This document shows positions 16,373 to 25,113 of a stretch of DNA of 64,000 nucleotides, one piece after another. Within the stretch, counting starts at the first letter, position 1; each line of letters starts with the position of its first letter. The notes under the pieces were generated by a model. The model was not told the origin of the DNA. It did not search any database and saw nothing but the letters and a program-made list of their open reading frames with translations. A program made the translations under genes and the position numbers. Source of the DNA: Acidobacteriaceae bacterium (GTDB taxonomy: Bacteria; Acidobacteriota; Terriglobia; Terriglobales; Acidobacteriaceae). Location of the stretch: NCBI GenBank assembly GCA_027452245.1, contig DAIDGW010000081.1, positions 1 to 64,000 on the forward strand. The letters are read 5' to 3'.

Positions 16373-16978
16373 TTGACCGACCCCCGACAGAAAAGGAACG
16401 CGGAAGTCGATGAGACGGAAGCGATTGAACGGGCGAAGCAGGGAGACGCCGAGGCGTTCCAGGTGCTCTATGAACGCCACAAGCGGCGAGTGTACTCCCT
16501 TTGCTTACGCATGACGGGAAACACTGCCGAGGCGGAAGATCTCGCTCAGGAAGCTTTCCTGCAGTTGTATCGGAAGATTGCCACATTTCGGGGCGAGTCG
16601 GCGTTTTCTACCTGGCTGCACCGTCTGTCGGTGAATGTGGTATTGATGCACTTGCGGAAAAAGGGACTTCCAGTGGTTTCGCTGGAAGAGACGACGCAGA
16701 GCAGCGTCGAGGACGAAGCTCCGAAGAAGGATTTCGGAGCGGAAGATTTGTCGTTAGCCGGATCCATTGACCGGCTGCAATTGCAGAAGGCGGTGGAAAG
16801 CCTCCCTCCCGGCTATCGTACGATCTTTGTTCTTCACGACGTGCAAGGTTACGAACATAACGAGATTGCCGAAATGGTAGGGTGCTCAATCGGCAACAGC
16901 AAGTCACAGTTGCATAAAGCGCGCATGAGATTGCGCGACCTGCTGAAGATGAATAGAGCTGAAAAGGCCGTATCGTAG
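16373..16978 (+). CDS. ECF-family RNA polymerase sigma factor (RpoE-like)
   Basis: 201 residues from a TTG at 16373, with AAAAGG just upstream. Sigma-2 region (about 20-90): [20 protein letters not shown], then [20 protein letters not shown] and [18 protein letters not shown]. Sigma-4 region (about 135-190): [20 protein letters not shown]-type sequence and [19 protein letters not shown], the helix-turn-helix that reads the -35 element. It directs core RNA polymerase to a stress regulon. It heads an operon-like set with the anti-sigma factor (99-base gap) and a DUF4097 protein. Confidence 0.95.
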   Translation: MTDPRQKRNAEVDETEAIERAKQGDAEAFQVLYERHKRRVYSLCLRMTGNTAEAEDLAQEAFLQLYRKIATFRGESAFSTWLHRLSVNVVLMHLRKKGLPVVSLEETTQSSVEDEAPKKDFGAEDLSLAGSIDRLQLQKAVESLPPGYRTIFVLHDVQGYEHNEIAEMVGCSIGNSKSQLHKARMRLRDLLKMNRAEKAVS

Positions 16979-17076
16979 GCAGTGAATTCGTAGACACTGA
17001 GCAGTAAGAACTTGGCTGAGGCGCAATGGGCCATTTGTAATTTGAGTGAAGCGAGAGGCCTTGGGGAGAGAGCAGT

Positions 17077-17700
17077 ATGAATTGCGTTGAGCTGCAGCAA
17101 AGTTTGGCGGAGAACGAAGGGGCAAACAACTGGGAACAGCAGGCGCACTTGAGAAGCTGTCCGGCATGCGCCGCGCTTGTTAAGGAGCTTTCAGTAATCA
17201 TCGCAGCTGCACCCAGGCTCCTTGAGGACGAGGAACCCAGTCCTCGAGTGTGGAATTCGATCGAAGCAACACTGCGCGCCGAAGGGCTGATCCGCCCCCA
17301 GCGCATTCATCGCCCCCTTATTCCCTCATTCAGCGAACGCTGGGGAATGGCGCGCTGGCTGGTGCCGGCGGCAGCCACTCTGCTGGTGCTGGTTGGCGTC
17401 TTTGTCAATCAGCGGTCTCTTCCTACGAAAGTCTCCGAGCTCCGGGAACCCGTATCGGTGGCAAGCACAATCCCGACTGGACTGAACGACAACGACCTGC
17501 TCCAGGAAATCGCCAATCAATCGCCGGAACTGCGGCAGCAGTACGAAGAAAATTTACGTCACGTGAACGAATACATCGAGGATGCCCTGCGGAACGTGCA
17601 GGCCAATCCGGGCGATGAGGAAGCCCGGCGCTCGCTGGATGAAGCGTTTCAGGAAAAAGCGATGCTTTTTGACCTCGCCATGGATCGTTCTCTGCAATAA
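17077..17700 (+). CDS. Membrane-anchored anti-sigma factor with a ZAS-type zinc motif
   Basis: 207 residues. The N-terminal cytoplasmic part has C3 and then HLRSCPAC with H24, C28 and C31, the Hx3Cx2C zinc-binding anti-sigma (zf-HC2) motif. A single membrane helix lies at about 89-107 (RWLVPAAATLLVLVGVFV), followed by a periplasmic domain rich in acidic helices. It should hold the upstream ECF sigma factor inactive at the inner membrane. An AG-rich region (GGGGAGAGAGCAGT) precedes the ATG and includes a usable ribosome-binding site. Confidence 0.9.
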   Translation: MNCVELQQSLAENEGANNWEQQAHLRSCPACAALVKELSVIIAAAPRLLEDEEPSPRVWNSIEATLRAEGLIRPQRIHRPLIPSFSERWGMARWLVPAAATLLVLVGVFVNQRSLPTKVSELREPVSVASTIPTGLNDNDLLQEIANQSPELRQQYEENLRHVNEYIEDALRNVQANPGDEEARRSLDEAFQEKAMLFDLAMDRSLQ

Positions 17701-17763
17701 TGTATGCGCTTGTCGGCAAAGTCCCGGGAAATCGCCTCACAGGTGCGGGAGTTAAGGAAAAGT

Positions 17764-18627
17764 ATGACCAGGGGTACAGTTCGTGCGTTCGTGGTCGGCA
17801 CAATGATGGTTGGCACATTGCTCGCCGAAACCCACAAGGAATTCCGCTACAACGTGGGCGCACGGGCTGGAATCTCGGTGAATAATACCTACGGATCTAT
17901 TTCCGTCAAACCTTCCAGCGGCAATGTGGTGATCGTGAATGCCGTTCTGCATTCCAACGACGTCGAGGTGGACGGGACGCAGAACGGAAATCGCGTCAAC
18001 ATCGAATCCCATCTGCATCCCGGAGCAACCGCCGAGTCGGGACGCGTGGATTATGAACTCCTCGTCCCGGCGGATGCCAGCGTAATGCTGCATTCGAGCA
18101 CGGGTCCGCTGCGTGCCGAGAAGCTACATGGGGACGTGACTCTCGAGGGCTCCAACGCCAGCGTAGATGTTCGCGACATCAGCGATGCCCACGTGCACGT
18201 CAAAACGCTGAACGGGCCAGTCACGCTCAGCAATGTGCGCGATGGGCACGTGGAAGTCGATTCCCTGAGCGGCGACGTTACGCTGAACGGCGTAACCGGC
18301 CAGTTCGTGCAGGTGATGTCGACCAGCGGCAAGATCAATTACATCGGGGATTTTGGCAACAGCGGCGAATACCGCCTGACCAGCCACAGCGGGGACATCG
18401 AAGCCATCATTCCTGAGACCACCTCCGCCGACGTCAGCGCGCGCTCCGTCCGGGGACAAGTGCAGGATGAAGTACCTCTTCAACCCAAGTCGCACGACTG
18501 GTTCTACTTGAAGCAGGGGAGTGCCTTCGCAGGCACGGTGGGCAAAGCCGCGTCTTCCGTAGTGCTGCGCACCTTCAGTGGTAAAATCCACCTCAAGAAA
18601 CGCCAAAACAAAGACAAAACGAAATAG
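17764..18627 (+). CDS. Exported DUF4097-type beta-helix protein
   Basis: 287 residues from the ATG at 17764, preceded by AAGGA at about 17753-17757; the frame is open back to 17704, but the downstream start gives a clean signal peptide (TVRAFVVGTMMVGTLLAE). The mature part is a series of short repeats of the type 'V-x-h-x-S-x-x-G-x-h-x-h': LRAEKLHGDVTLEGSNASVD, VEVDSLSGDVTLNGVTGQF and YRLTSHSGDIEAIIPE, which fits the DUF4097 right-handed beta-helix. This family commonly travels with ECF sigma/anti-sigma pairs, as here (63 bases after the anti-sigma gene). Likely an envelope-stress structural or adhesin-like protein. Confidence 0.85.
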   Translation: MTRGTVRAFVVGTMMVGTLLAETHKEFRYNVGARAGISVNNTYGSISVKPSSGNVVIVNAVLHSNDVEVDGTQNGNRVNIESHLHPGATAESGRVDYELLVPADASVMLHSSTGPLRAEKLHGDVTLEGSNASVDVRDISDAHVHVKTLNGPVTLSNVRDGHVEVDSLSGDVTLNGVTGQFVQVMSTSGKINYIGDFGNSGEYRLTSHSGDIEAIIPETTSADVSARSVRGQVQDEVPLQPKSHDWFYLKQGSAFAGTVGKAASSVVLRTFSGKIHLKKRQNKDKTK

Positions 18628-18701
18628 CGCCGAAAGCCAGACTGACGGGATCGAAGAACAGTCGTAAGCAGGCGCTGGGTACCGTGCAGACGCCTTCTGG
18701 C

Positions 18702-19271
18702 ATGCGCTTTAAGGAAAAGATCTCTGCTGTGCCGGGAATCGTTCTCGTCGGCTTTATGGGAGCGGGAAAGACCAGCGTGGGCCGCGCGCTTGGTCGACGG
18801 CTGGGCTGGGCCTTTGAGGATCTGGATCATCGCATTGAGACGCAGCAAGGCCGGAAAGTAGCAGAAATTTTCCGGGATTTGGGTGAGGCAGCATTTCGCC
18901 AGGCGGAGCGGCAATGCCTGAAAATCGCGTTGCGCGAACTCAAATCGGGCAATCCGAAAGTAATCGCTCTGGGCGGCGGGGCGTTCGTACAACAGGCTAA
19001 TGCAGAGGCCCTGAAGAGGTCCGGGATTCCTGTGCTGTTTCTGGACGCAGCCGTCGAGGAACTCTGGCGGCGGTGCCATAGGCAGGCGCAAGAGATGGGG
19101 AACGAGAGGCCTCTGTTGCAGAGTATGGCATCGTTCCGCGAACTTTACCTGGTTCGGCGGCGCCACTATGAAAAGGCCACGTTGCAGATCGACACTGCCG
19201 AACGCAGTGTGGATCAGATCGTGAACGAAATTGTGAGCAGGTTAGCATTGGACAACTTGCAGAAGGGGTAG
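18702..19271 (+). CDS. aroK: Shikimate kinase
   Basis: 189 residues from ATG 18702; a GTG at 18684 would add six residues. Walker A GFMGAGKTSVG begins at residue 17, the shikimate-binding D and R residues are in FEDLDHRIETQQGRKVAEIF, and ALGGGAFV is the conserved GGG substrate loop. It phosphorylates shikimate with ATP in the cytoplasm on the path to chorismate. The C-terminal LID region has RRRHYEKA-type residues. The next gene begins three bases after its stop. Confidence 0.92.
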   Translation: MRFKEKISAVPGIVLVGFMGAGKTSVGRALGRRLGWAFEDLDHRIETQQGRKVAEIFRDLGEAAFRQAERQCLKIALRELKSGNPKVIALGGGAFVQQANAEALKRSGIPVLFLDAAVEELWRRCHRQAQEMGNERPLLQSMASFRELYLVRRRHYEKATLQIDTAERSVDQIVNEIVSRLALDNLQKG

Positions 19272-19274
19272 AGC

Positions 19275-20024
19275 GTGAAGTCATACTGGTTGGGATGGAA
19301 ACGAACGGGCACCCTGACGCTCACAATGGCTCTGATTGTGAGCGCCTCCTCCGTGGCGATGGCAAAGAACGAGCAGGAGATCGATTCCGGGACCTTCGGC
19401 GTTTTCGTGAAAGGCAAGCGGGTCATCAACGAAAATTTCAGCATCCATCAGGCCGACGGCGCCAGCATCGTCAAGTCTCAACTGAAGGAAGCGCCCGGGG
19501 CTCCGGAGGTTGAGCAAAAATCCGAACTGGAGATGGGGCCCAAGGGAGACCTTATCCGCTACGATTGGAGCGCGATCGGCGGAGGGTCGCTGGAAGTTCT
19601 TCCGAAGAACGAGTTCCTGATTGAACGGATCACGCCACCGAATTCGACCAAACCTGCAGAACAGCCATTCCTGATGCCGAATACGTCATTCATCCTCGAC
19701 AACAACTTCTTCGTGCAGCGGGAAGTCCTGGCCTGGCGGTATCTGGCGTCGGATTGTAAGGTGGAAGCGGGACAGCCGCTGAAGTGCCACAAAGCTCCGA
19801 CCGAGTTTGGCGTGCTGGTGCCGCAAGACCGCACGTCGATGCGGGTGAAAATCCAGTTGGTCGGGACCGAGAAGGTCACCATTCATAGCGCGGATAAGCA
19901 ATTGCTGCGGCTGAACCTTTCCGGTGACGGATTTGAGTGGCACTTGTGGGTCGACGGCAACGACGGGTTCAAGTTGATGCGCATCGAGATTCCGGCAGAT
20001 GATATTGAAGTCGTCCGCGATTAA
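19275..20024 (+). CDS. Exported protein of unknown function
   Basis: 249 residues; GTG start at 19275, with AGAAGGGG ending about six bases before it. Signal peptide: basic start, then TLTLTMALIVSASSVAMA, with cleavage likely after the AMA. The mature part begins SGTFGVFVKGKRVINENFSI, a pattern of beta strands seen in periplasmic DUF-type proteins with a 'G-x-h-x-G-x-R-h-x-x-E-x-F' start, and ends in a well-conserved-looking FEWHLWVDGNDGFKLMRIEI. Two cysteines (SDCKVE, LKCHKA) may form a disulfide. Function unknown. It is probably in an operon with aroK and the AI-2E-type gene. Confidence 0.75.
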   Translation: MKSYWLGWKRTGTLTLTMALIVSASSVAMAKNEQEIDSGTFGVFVKGKRVINENFSIHQADGASIVKSQLKEAPGAPEVEQKSELEMGPKGDLIRYDWSAIGGGSLEVLPKNEFLIERITPPNSTKPAEQPFLMPNTSFILDNNFFVQREVLAWRYLASDCKVEAGQPLKCHKAPTEFGVLVPQDRTSMRVKIQLVGTEKVTIHSADKQLLRLNLSGDGFEWHLWVDGNDGFKLMRIEIPADDIEVVRD

Positions 20025-20044
20025 GCGGAGGAGAACGCAATCCT

Positions 20045-21133
20045 TTGGCAGTGCTTGACACACGCACGATTCGGGTTCTGATCACGGCACTGCTGTTCGC
20101 TGCGGCCCTCGGCTTTCTTTATGCCATTCGCGAAACTCTGATCGCCTTCCTGTTCGCCATTTTCTTTGCCTACCTGATCAGTCCCCTCGTCTCCTATACG
20201 GAGAGGGTGCTCAGGGCCAGAACCGTCGCCATCGGAGCCATCTACGTTCTGCTCATTGCCCTGCTCGGCGTCTTTTTCCTGTTCATGGGACAGCAGGTCG
20301 GGCGCGAAGGAGCCCGCTTGTGGAAATCGTTACCCACGCTGATCGGCCAATTCAGTTCAGGTCAGATTGCCGAGCAGATCGGCGAACAGCACGGCTGGAA
20401 CTATCGGACCACGGAACTGCTGCGAACCGTGCTGGCCAATCATGGACGCGAAATTTCATTCTGGGCTCAGAGAATCGGTTTGAGAATCGCGGATGTTGCA
20501 AAGGAGTCGTGGTTGCTCATCGTGGTTCCGATCCTCGCCATATTCTTCCTGAAAGATGGCCGCAGTTTCAGCGAAGTGATGCTCACCGTTGCACAGTCCC
20601 GCGCTCAGCGCGAACTGTTGCAGGGAGTGTTAGATGACCTGAACCAGATGCTGGCTCACTTCATTCGGGCACAGCTGATTTTGGCAGGGCTCACGTTCGT
20701 GGCATATTCCGTAACCCTTTCCGTGATGCAGGTGCCCTACGCTCTCGTGCTGGGAACGGTGGGAGGGTTGCTGGAGTTCATCCCCCTGATCGGGCCGCTG
20801 ACCGCGGCCATCATCATCGTCGGAGTCGCGCTGCTGCTGACCTACCACCACTGGGTGGTGCTGGTTGTTTTTCTTGGATGCTGGCGGGTTCTGCAGGATT
20901 ACTTCTCTTCTCCGCGCATTCTGGGCAAGAGCATGGAACTGCATCCCCTGGCCACCATCTTCGGCATCATGGCCGGGGGAGAGGTCGCGGGAATCCTGGG
21001 GATTTATCTTTCGATCCCGGTCATGGCGAGCCTGCGAATCGTGTTCCGCCGTTGGCGGCTCTATGTGGAGAAACGCAAGTTCGGACCGCTGAATGATTAC
21101 GTGGTGGGCACAGAAGTGATCGAGCGGAAGTAG
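20045..21133 (+). CDS. AI-2E family transporter (PerM-like permease)
   Basis: 362 residues, TTG start at 20045 downstream of GGAGGAG (20027-20033). About eight helices in the pattern of the PF01594 family: an N-terminal pair (LITALLFAAALGFLYAIRET, then FLFAIFFAYLISPLV), a soluble helical middle, then FLKDGRSFSE, the strongly conserved LLEFIPLIGPLTAAI and SPRILGKSMELHPLATIFGI. Members export autoinducer-2 or ions or have unknown substrates; the substrate here cannot be told. Confidence 0.9.
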   Translation: MAVLDTRTIRVLITALLFAAALGFLYAIRETLIAFLFAIFFAYLISPLVSYTERVLRARTVAIGAIYVLLIALLGVFFLFMGQQVGREGARLWKSLPTLIGQFSSGQIAEQIGEQHGWNYRTTELLRTVLANHGREISFWAQRIGLRIADVAKESWLLIVVPILAIFFLKDGRSFSEVMLTVAQSRAQRELLQGVLDDLNQMLAHFIRAQLILAGLTFVAYSVTLSVMQVPYALVLGTVGGLLEFIPLIGPLTAAIIIVGVALLLTYHHWVVLVVFLGCWRVLQDYFSSPRILGKSMELHPLATIFGIMAGGEVAGILGIYLSIPVMASLRIVFRRWRLYVEKRKFGPLNDYVVGTEVIERK

Positions 21134-21218
21134 CAGCCGTTCCAGTTACTGCCGTTTCATTCTTCCTCATACCCACTTAGTAGCAGTCAAGCCCTGTTGT
21201 AAAATTCAAGTACCTCCT

Positions 21219-22271
21219 ATGACTCATAAAATTCCTGTGGGAATACTCGGCGCCACCGGCGTCGTCGGACAGAGGTTTATCCAAATGCTGGAGCACCACC
21301 CGTGGTTTGAGGTGGCGTGGCTGGCAGCGTCCGATCGGTCGGAAGGCAAGACGTATGGCGAGGCTGCGCGCTGGCGGCTGAAAACCGCAGTTCCCGCAAA
21401 AGTGGCGGCCATGAAGGTTTCGCCTGCGACACCCGACGGCGCGCCCAAGGTGATTTTTGCCGCGCTCGATTCTTCCATCGCCGCGGAACTTGAGCCCCGT
21501 TTCGCAGACGCTGGCTGCGCGGTCGTATCGAATTCCAGCGCTCTGCGCATGCAGCAGGATGTGCCGCTGGTCATTCCTGAAGTCAATGGCGGACACGTCA
21601 AGTTGATTGAGGTGCAATCCTGGCGTAAGAAATCGGGCGGGTACGTGGTCACTAATCCGAATTGTTCGGCGATTGGACTGGTGTTGGCACTGGCGCCGAT
21701 CCATCAGCGCTTTGAGCTTGCGACGGTCATGGCTGTCACGATGCAAGCGGTGAGTGGCGCGGGATATCCCGGCGTGGCTTCGCTCGACATCCTCGGCAAT
21801 GTAATCCCCTTCATCAAAAATGAAGAAGAGAAGATGCAGGAGGAGACACAGAAGCTTCTCGGCCAGGTCAACGGATCGAAGGTAATTCCCGCTGACTTCC
21901 GCATGAGTGCGCAATGCAACCGCGTTGCGGTCGAAGACGGACACACCGAGTCCGTGTCGGTTGCGCTGAAGAAGAAAGCCAAGCCCGAAGAGATCATCGA
22001 GACCTGGCAGAGTTACAGGGCTGAGCCCCAGGAACTGAAACTGCCGAGCGCTCCCGAGCTTCCTGTGGTCTATCTTGAGGCCAGCGATCGCCCGCAGCCG
22101 CGCTTCGATGTGGACATGGGCGCCGGCATGACGACCGCCGTAGGGCGCCTGCGTCCGTGCGCCGTGCTTGATTGGAAGTTCACCGTTCTCTCGCACAATA
22201 CAATTCGCGGCGCGGCCGGCGCGGCCCTGCTGAATGCCGAACTTCTCAAGGCCAAGGGATACCTCGGATGA
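21219..22271 (+). CDS. asd: Aspartate-semialdehyde dehydrogenase
   Basis: 350 residues. NADP-binding GILGATGVVGQRF at the N-terminus; catalytic Cys149 in TNPNCSAIGLVLALAP; substrate residues in MQAVSGAGYPGVASLDILGN. The sequence is of the type shared by archaea, fungi and several bacterial phyla (TIGR00978-like) rather than the E. coli type. It reduces aspartyl phosphate to the semialdehyde for lysine, diaminopimelate, threonine and methionine. lysC, the preceding enzyme of the pathway, follows after 58 bases. Confidence 0.95.
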   Translation: MTHKIPVGILGATGVVGQRFIQMLEHHPWFEVAWLAASDRSEGKTYGEAARWRLKTAVPAKVAAMKVSPATPDGAPKVIFAALDSSIAAELEPRFADAGCAVVSNSSALRMQQDVPLVIPEVNGGHVKLIEVQSWRKKSGGYVVTNPNCSAIGLVLALAPIHQRFELATVMAVTMQAVSGAGYPGVASLDILGNVIPFIKNEEEKMQEETQKLLGQVNGSKVIPADFRMSAQCNRVAVEDGHTESVSVALKKKAKPEEIIETWQSYRAEPQELKLPSAPELPVVYLEASDRPQPRFDVDMGAGMTTAVGRLRPCAVLDWKFTVLSHNTIRGAAGAALLNAELLKAKGYLG

Positions 22272-22329
22272 ATTCTGAATCCGAGCCGCTGACCAATTTC
22301 ACTCTGCTGCCCGCCGGGGAGTCGCCCCG

Positions 22330-23703
22330 ATGATCGTCATGAAGTTCGGCGGGACTTCCGTAGAAGAGGCAAAAGCGATCGATCGCGTCGCGTCCATCGT
22401 CGAAGGACGGCTGGCTCAGAAGCCGCTGGTAGTGGTTAGCGCGATGGCCAAAGTGACCGATACCCTGCTGACCATGGCGCGCGCCGCCGGTGCGGGCGAA
22501 AGGAAAACTGCCTTAAAGCTGTGCCGGTCCCTGCAGGAGCGCCATTACTCCACCGCCAGCGAGTTGCTGGGAACGGCGATGTTCACGGAATTCCATTCGG
22601 AGTTGGGAGCGGACTTCGAGGCGCTCGACGAATTGCTGCGCGGAATTTCCGCTGTCGGCGAAATTACTCCGCGGACCACCGATCACGTCGCGGCCTTCGG
22701 GGAGATGCTTTCCAGCAAAATCGTAGCCGCCGCATTTGCCGCGCGTGGCCTGAAGGGTGCGCACGTCGATTCCCGCGAAGTGCTGGTTACCGACAGTGCC
22801 TACATGCAGGCCGTTCCGCAATACGAAGAAACGAATACCCGGCTGCAGGCGCATGTACAGCCTCTGCTCGACGCTGGGCAGGTCCCGGTCATGGGCGGGT
22901 TCATAGGGGCGAACCGTACCGGCATTACGACGACCATTGGACGCGGCGGCAGCGACTTCTCCGCGGCCATCTTCGGCGCGGGACTCAATGCCGAGCGCAT
23001 CGAAATCTGGACCGACGTCGATGGCATTCTGACGACCGATCCGCGAATCTGCCCCGACGCGCGCCGCATCAAAGTAATCAGTTTTGATGAAGCTGCCGAA
23101 CTCGCCTATTTCGGCGCGAAGGTATTGCATCCGGCGACGGTGCTGCCGGCAATCCAGAAGAACATTCCGGTATACGTGCTGAACTCGCGAAATCCATCCT
23201 GCGAAGGAACGCGGATTACCACGCGAGCTCCTCAAGGCAAGAATCTGTTCAAGGCAATCGCCGCCAAGAAGCGGATCACCATTGTGGACGTGGCTGCGCC
23301 GCGGATGCTGCTGGCTCATGGCTTCCTGCGCTCGATTTTCGAGGCGTTTGACCACCACAAGGTATCTGTGGACGTCGTTTCAACATCTGAAGTAAGTGTG
23401 TCGCTCACCGTGGATTCGAACCAGGCCATTCCGGCACTGGCGGCGGATCTGGCGAAGCTGGCTGACGTGAAATATGAAGGCAGGAAGGCCATCGTCTGTC
23501 TGGTGGGCGAGAACTTGCGCGAGAAGCCCGGAGTCGCGGCCCTGGTTTTTCGGGAACTCGCGGACAAGAAGATTCGTATGATCTCCCAGGGAGCTTCGGA
23601 GATCAATCTGACTTTCGTGATTGAAGAAGACGAAGTACCGGACGTGATTCAGCGCCTCCATACTACGTTTTTTGGGGAACTGGACTCGGAAGTGTTCGCT
23701 TAG
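22330..23703 (+). CDS. lysC: Aspartate kinase
   Basis: 457 residues, a monofunctional aspartokinase. KFGGTSV at residues 5-11 is the ATP/aspartate-binding start; GANRTGITTTIGRGGSDFSA and WTDVDGILTTDPR complete the kinase domain. The C-terminal part, from about residue 300, holds two ACT domains (VSVDVVSTSEVSVSLTVDSN and KIRMISQGASEINLTFVIEE), so feedback inhibition by lysine is likely. GGGGAG lies about seven bases before the ATG. Commits aspartate to lysine/diaminopimelate biosynthesis together with the upstream asd. Confidence 0.96.
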   Translation: MIVMKFGGTSVEEAKAIDRVASIVEGRLAQKPLVVVSAMAKVTDTLLTMARAAGAGERKTALKLCRSLQERHYSTASELLGTAMFTEFHSELGADFEALDELLRGISAVGEITPRTTDHVAAFGEMLSSKIVAAAFAARGLKGAHVDSREVLVTDSAYMQAVPQYEETNTRLQAHVQPLLDAGQVPVMGGFIGANRTGITTTIGRGGSDFSAAIFGAGLNAERIEIWTDVDGILTTDPRICPDARRIKVISFDEAAELAYFGAKVLHPATVLPAIQKNIPVYVLNSRNPSCEGTRITTRAPQGKNLFKAIAAKKRITIVDVAAPRMLLAHGFLRSIFEAFDHHKVSVDVVSTSEVSVSLTVDSNQAIPALAADLAKLADVKYEGRKAIVCLVGENLREKPGVAALVFRELADKKIRMISQGASEINLTFVIEEDEVPDVIQRLHTTFFGELDSEVFA

Positions 23704-23730
23704 ACAGGAGTCACCGAGATCGGCGGAGAA

Positions 23731-24717
23731 TTGAATTCCCTATCGAGCCATAACGCCCAGGATCCACCCCCGCGCAGCATTTCCCTGCTCGAGCGTATCC
23801 CTTACTTATTCACGGCGTTTTCCCTCCTCACTTTGGTGCTTCTCCTGTCGTTGATCTGCGTTTCCCAGGAGCAGCCCCCGGGGCCAGCGGTTCCCGACTT
23901 AACTCCGGACGCAAATGGTGCCCTGTCACAGGAGCAGATGCAGCAGCTTTTTCGCGTGGTGGCCGAGAGAGATCTGCAGAACGACAAAGTACTGCGCGAC
24001 TATACCTATACGGAGCGCGAGGTCGTCACCCGGCTGGACGGCAAAGGCAAGGTCAAATCCACAGAAGAAAAAACGTACGACATCCTTGACATTGACGGGG
24101 ATCAGGTTCAGCGCTTGACGGCGAAGGATGGGAAACCGCTGTCGGCCAAGGACGCCGCTAAGGAAGACGCGAAGATTCAGAAGATCATCGACAAGTACCG
24201 GAATGAATCGGAGAGCGACCGCAAAAAGCGCGGAGAGAAGGAAGAGAAAGACCGGGAGGATGACCGGAAATTCGTGCGCGAAGTCGCGGATGCCTACAAT
24301 TTCAAGCTGATCGGCACGGAGGCGGTGAATGGACGCGACGCCTGGGTCATTGATGGCGAGCCGCGCCCCGGCTTCGTGCCTCATATGAAAGAATCGAAGT
24401 TTCTATCGAAGTTTCATGGCCGGGTCTGGGTTGATAAGAAAGACCTGCAACTTTCAAAAATGGACGTGGAAGCCTTGGATACGGTGGCTTGGGGACTGTT
24501 CCTGGCGCGCTTTCATAAAGGCTCGCGCTTCCAGTTAGAACAGACACGAGTGAACGATGAGGTCTGGCTGCCGCAGCACCTGGCCGTGAAGGTGGATCTC
24601 CGCCTGGCTCTGCTCAAGAACTTCAATGTGAACGTCGAACAGTCTTATCAGGATTACAAGAAGTTCCGCACATCCACAAAGATTATCGGGATGAAGGAAA
24701 TTCCACAGTCCAAATAG
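23731..24717 (+). CDS. Exported LolA-like / outer-membrane lipoprotein-sorting-like protein
   Basis: 328 residues, TTG start at 23731 preceded by GGCGGAG. The N-terminus has a long cytoplasmic stretch and a hydrophobic helix (about 29-47, FSLLTLVLLLSLICVSQE), giving an exported or anchored protein. The rest has a charged helical middle (RNESESDRKKRGEKEEKDRE, about 158-177) and then GTEAVNGRDAWVIDGEPRPG and FHGRVWVDKKDLQLSKMDVE. The last two are the beta-strand signatures of LolA-like outer-membrane lipoprotein-sorting proteins (V-W-V-D-x-x-x-h-x-h-x-K). The charged insert is unusual. Function unproven. Confidence 0.7.
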   Translation: MNSLSSHNAQDPPPRSISLLERIPYLFTAFSLLTLVLLLSLICVSQEQPPGPAVPDLTPDANGALSQEQMQQLFRVVAERDLQNDKVLRDYTYTEREVVTRLDGKGKVKSTEEKTYDILDIDGDQVQRLTAKDGKPLSAKDAAKEDAKIQKIIDKYRNESESDRKKRGEKEEKDREDDRKFVREVADAYNFKLIGTEAVNGRDAWVIDGEPRPGFVPHMKESKFLSKFHGRVWVDKKDLQLSKMDVEALDTVAWGLFLARFHKGSRFQLEQTRVNDEVWLPQHLAVKVDLRLALLKNFNVNVEQSYQDYKKFRTSTKIIGMKEIPQSK

Positions 24718-24760
24718 CGGCTGTGACGTGCAATTTTGGGACAGGCTTACTCCCCGCGGC

Positions 24761-24786
24761 TCGCAATCACTTGCGATTCGGTGATT
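24761..24786. terminator. Overlapping alternative hairpins between convergent genes
   Basis: TCGCAA (24761-24766) pairs with TTGCGA (24771-24776), while AATCAC (24765-24770) pairs with GTGATT (24781-24786); the two stems exclude one another. They sit in the 80-base gap between the convergent genes ending at 24717 and 24798. No U-tract of useful length follows on either strand, so the terminator call is tentative. Confidence 0.35.
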
Positions 24787-24797
24787 AAGAGTGCAAC

Positions 24798-25001
24798 TCA
24801 GGCAGCTTTGTCTCTGTCTTCGGGCTCGCCGCTGTGCTCGGGATTTTCCCCTGGCTCTGGGAAGTCGGTGTCATTGCCCTTGATGAGATCATCCTGGTCG
24901 CGGTGACCCAGTTGCTTTTCAAGCCCAATATTTCCTGGGGTTTGGTGATCGTCCTGTTCCATTGCGCCTTTTGCCACATCCTGATCCAGAGCTGATTTCA
25001 T
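24798..25001 (-). CDS. Small hydrophilic hypothetical protein
   Basis: 67 residues, ATG at 24999-25001, with a weak GGGCGAG before it. Very acidic and polar, without hydrophobic segments: LEKQLGHRDQDDLIKGNDTD and then FPEPGENPEHSGEPEDRDKA. The FPEPG...EHSGE stretch looks like a conserved small-protein signature rather than random translation, and codon positions are GC-rich as in neighbouring genes. Function unknown; likely intrinsically disordered. Confidence 0.5.
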   Translation of the reverse strand: MKSALDQDVAKGAMEQDDHQTPGNIGLEKQLGHRDQDDLIKGNDTDFPEPGENPEHSGEPEDRDKAA

Positions 25002-25113
25002 ACTCGCCCGTCCCGAACCCCACGAATCAAGTTAAGCACAGATCAGTACCGCGCGCAGGAAAATTTCCTCAGGCGAATATCATAAACTCAGGGTTGTCGC
25101 AGGAGGTTGGCGC

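Noticed and set aside
21177-22196. Minus-strand open frame opposite asd
   Set aside because: Asd is complete with catalytic Cys and NADP motif; the antisense translation is His/Arg-rich with no recognisable domain.
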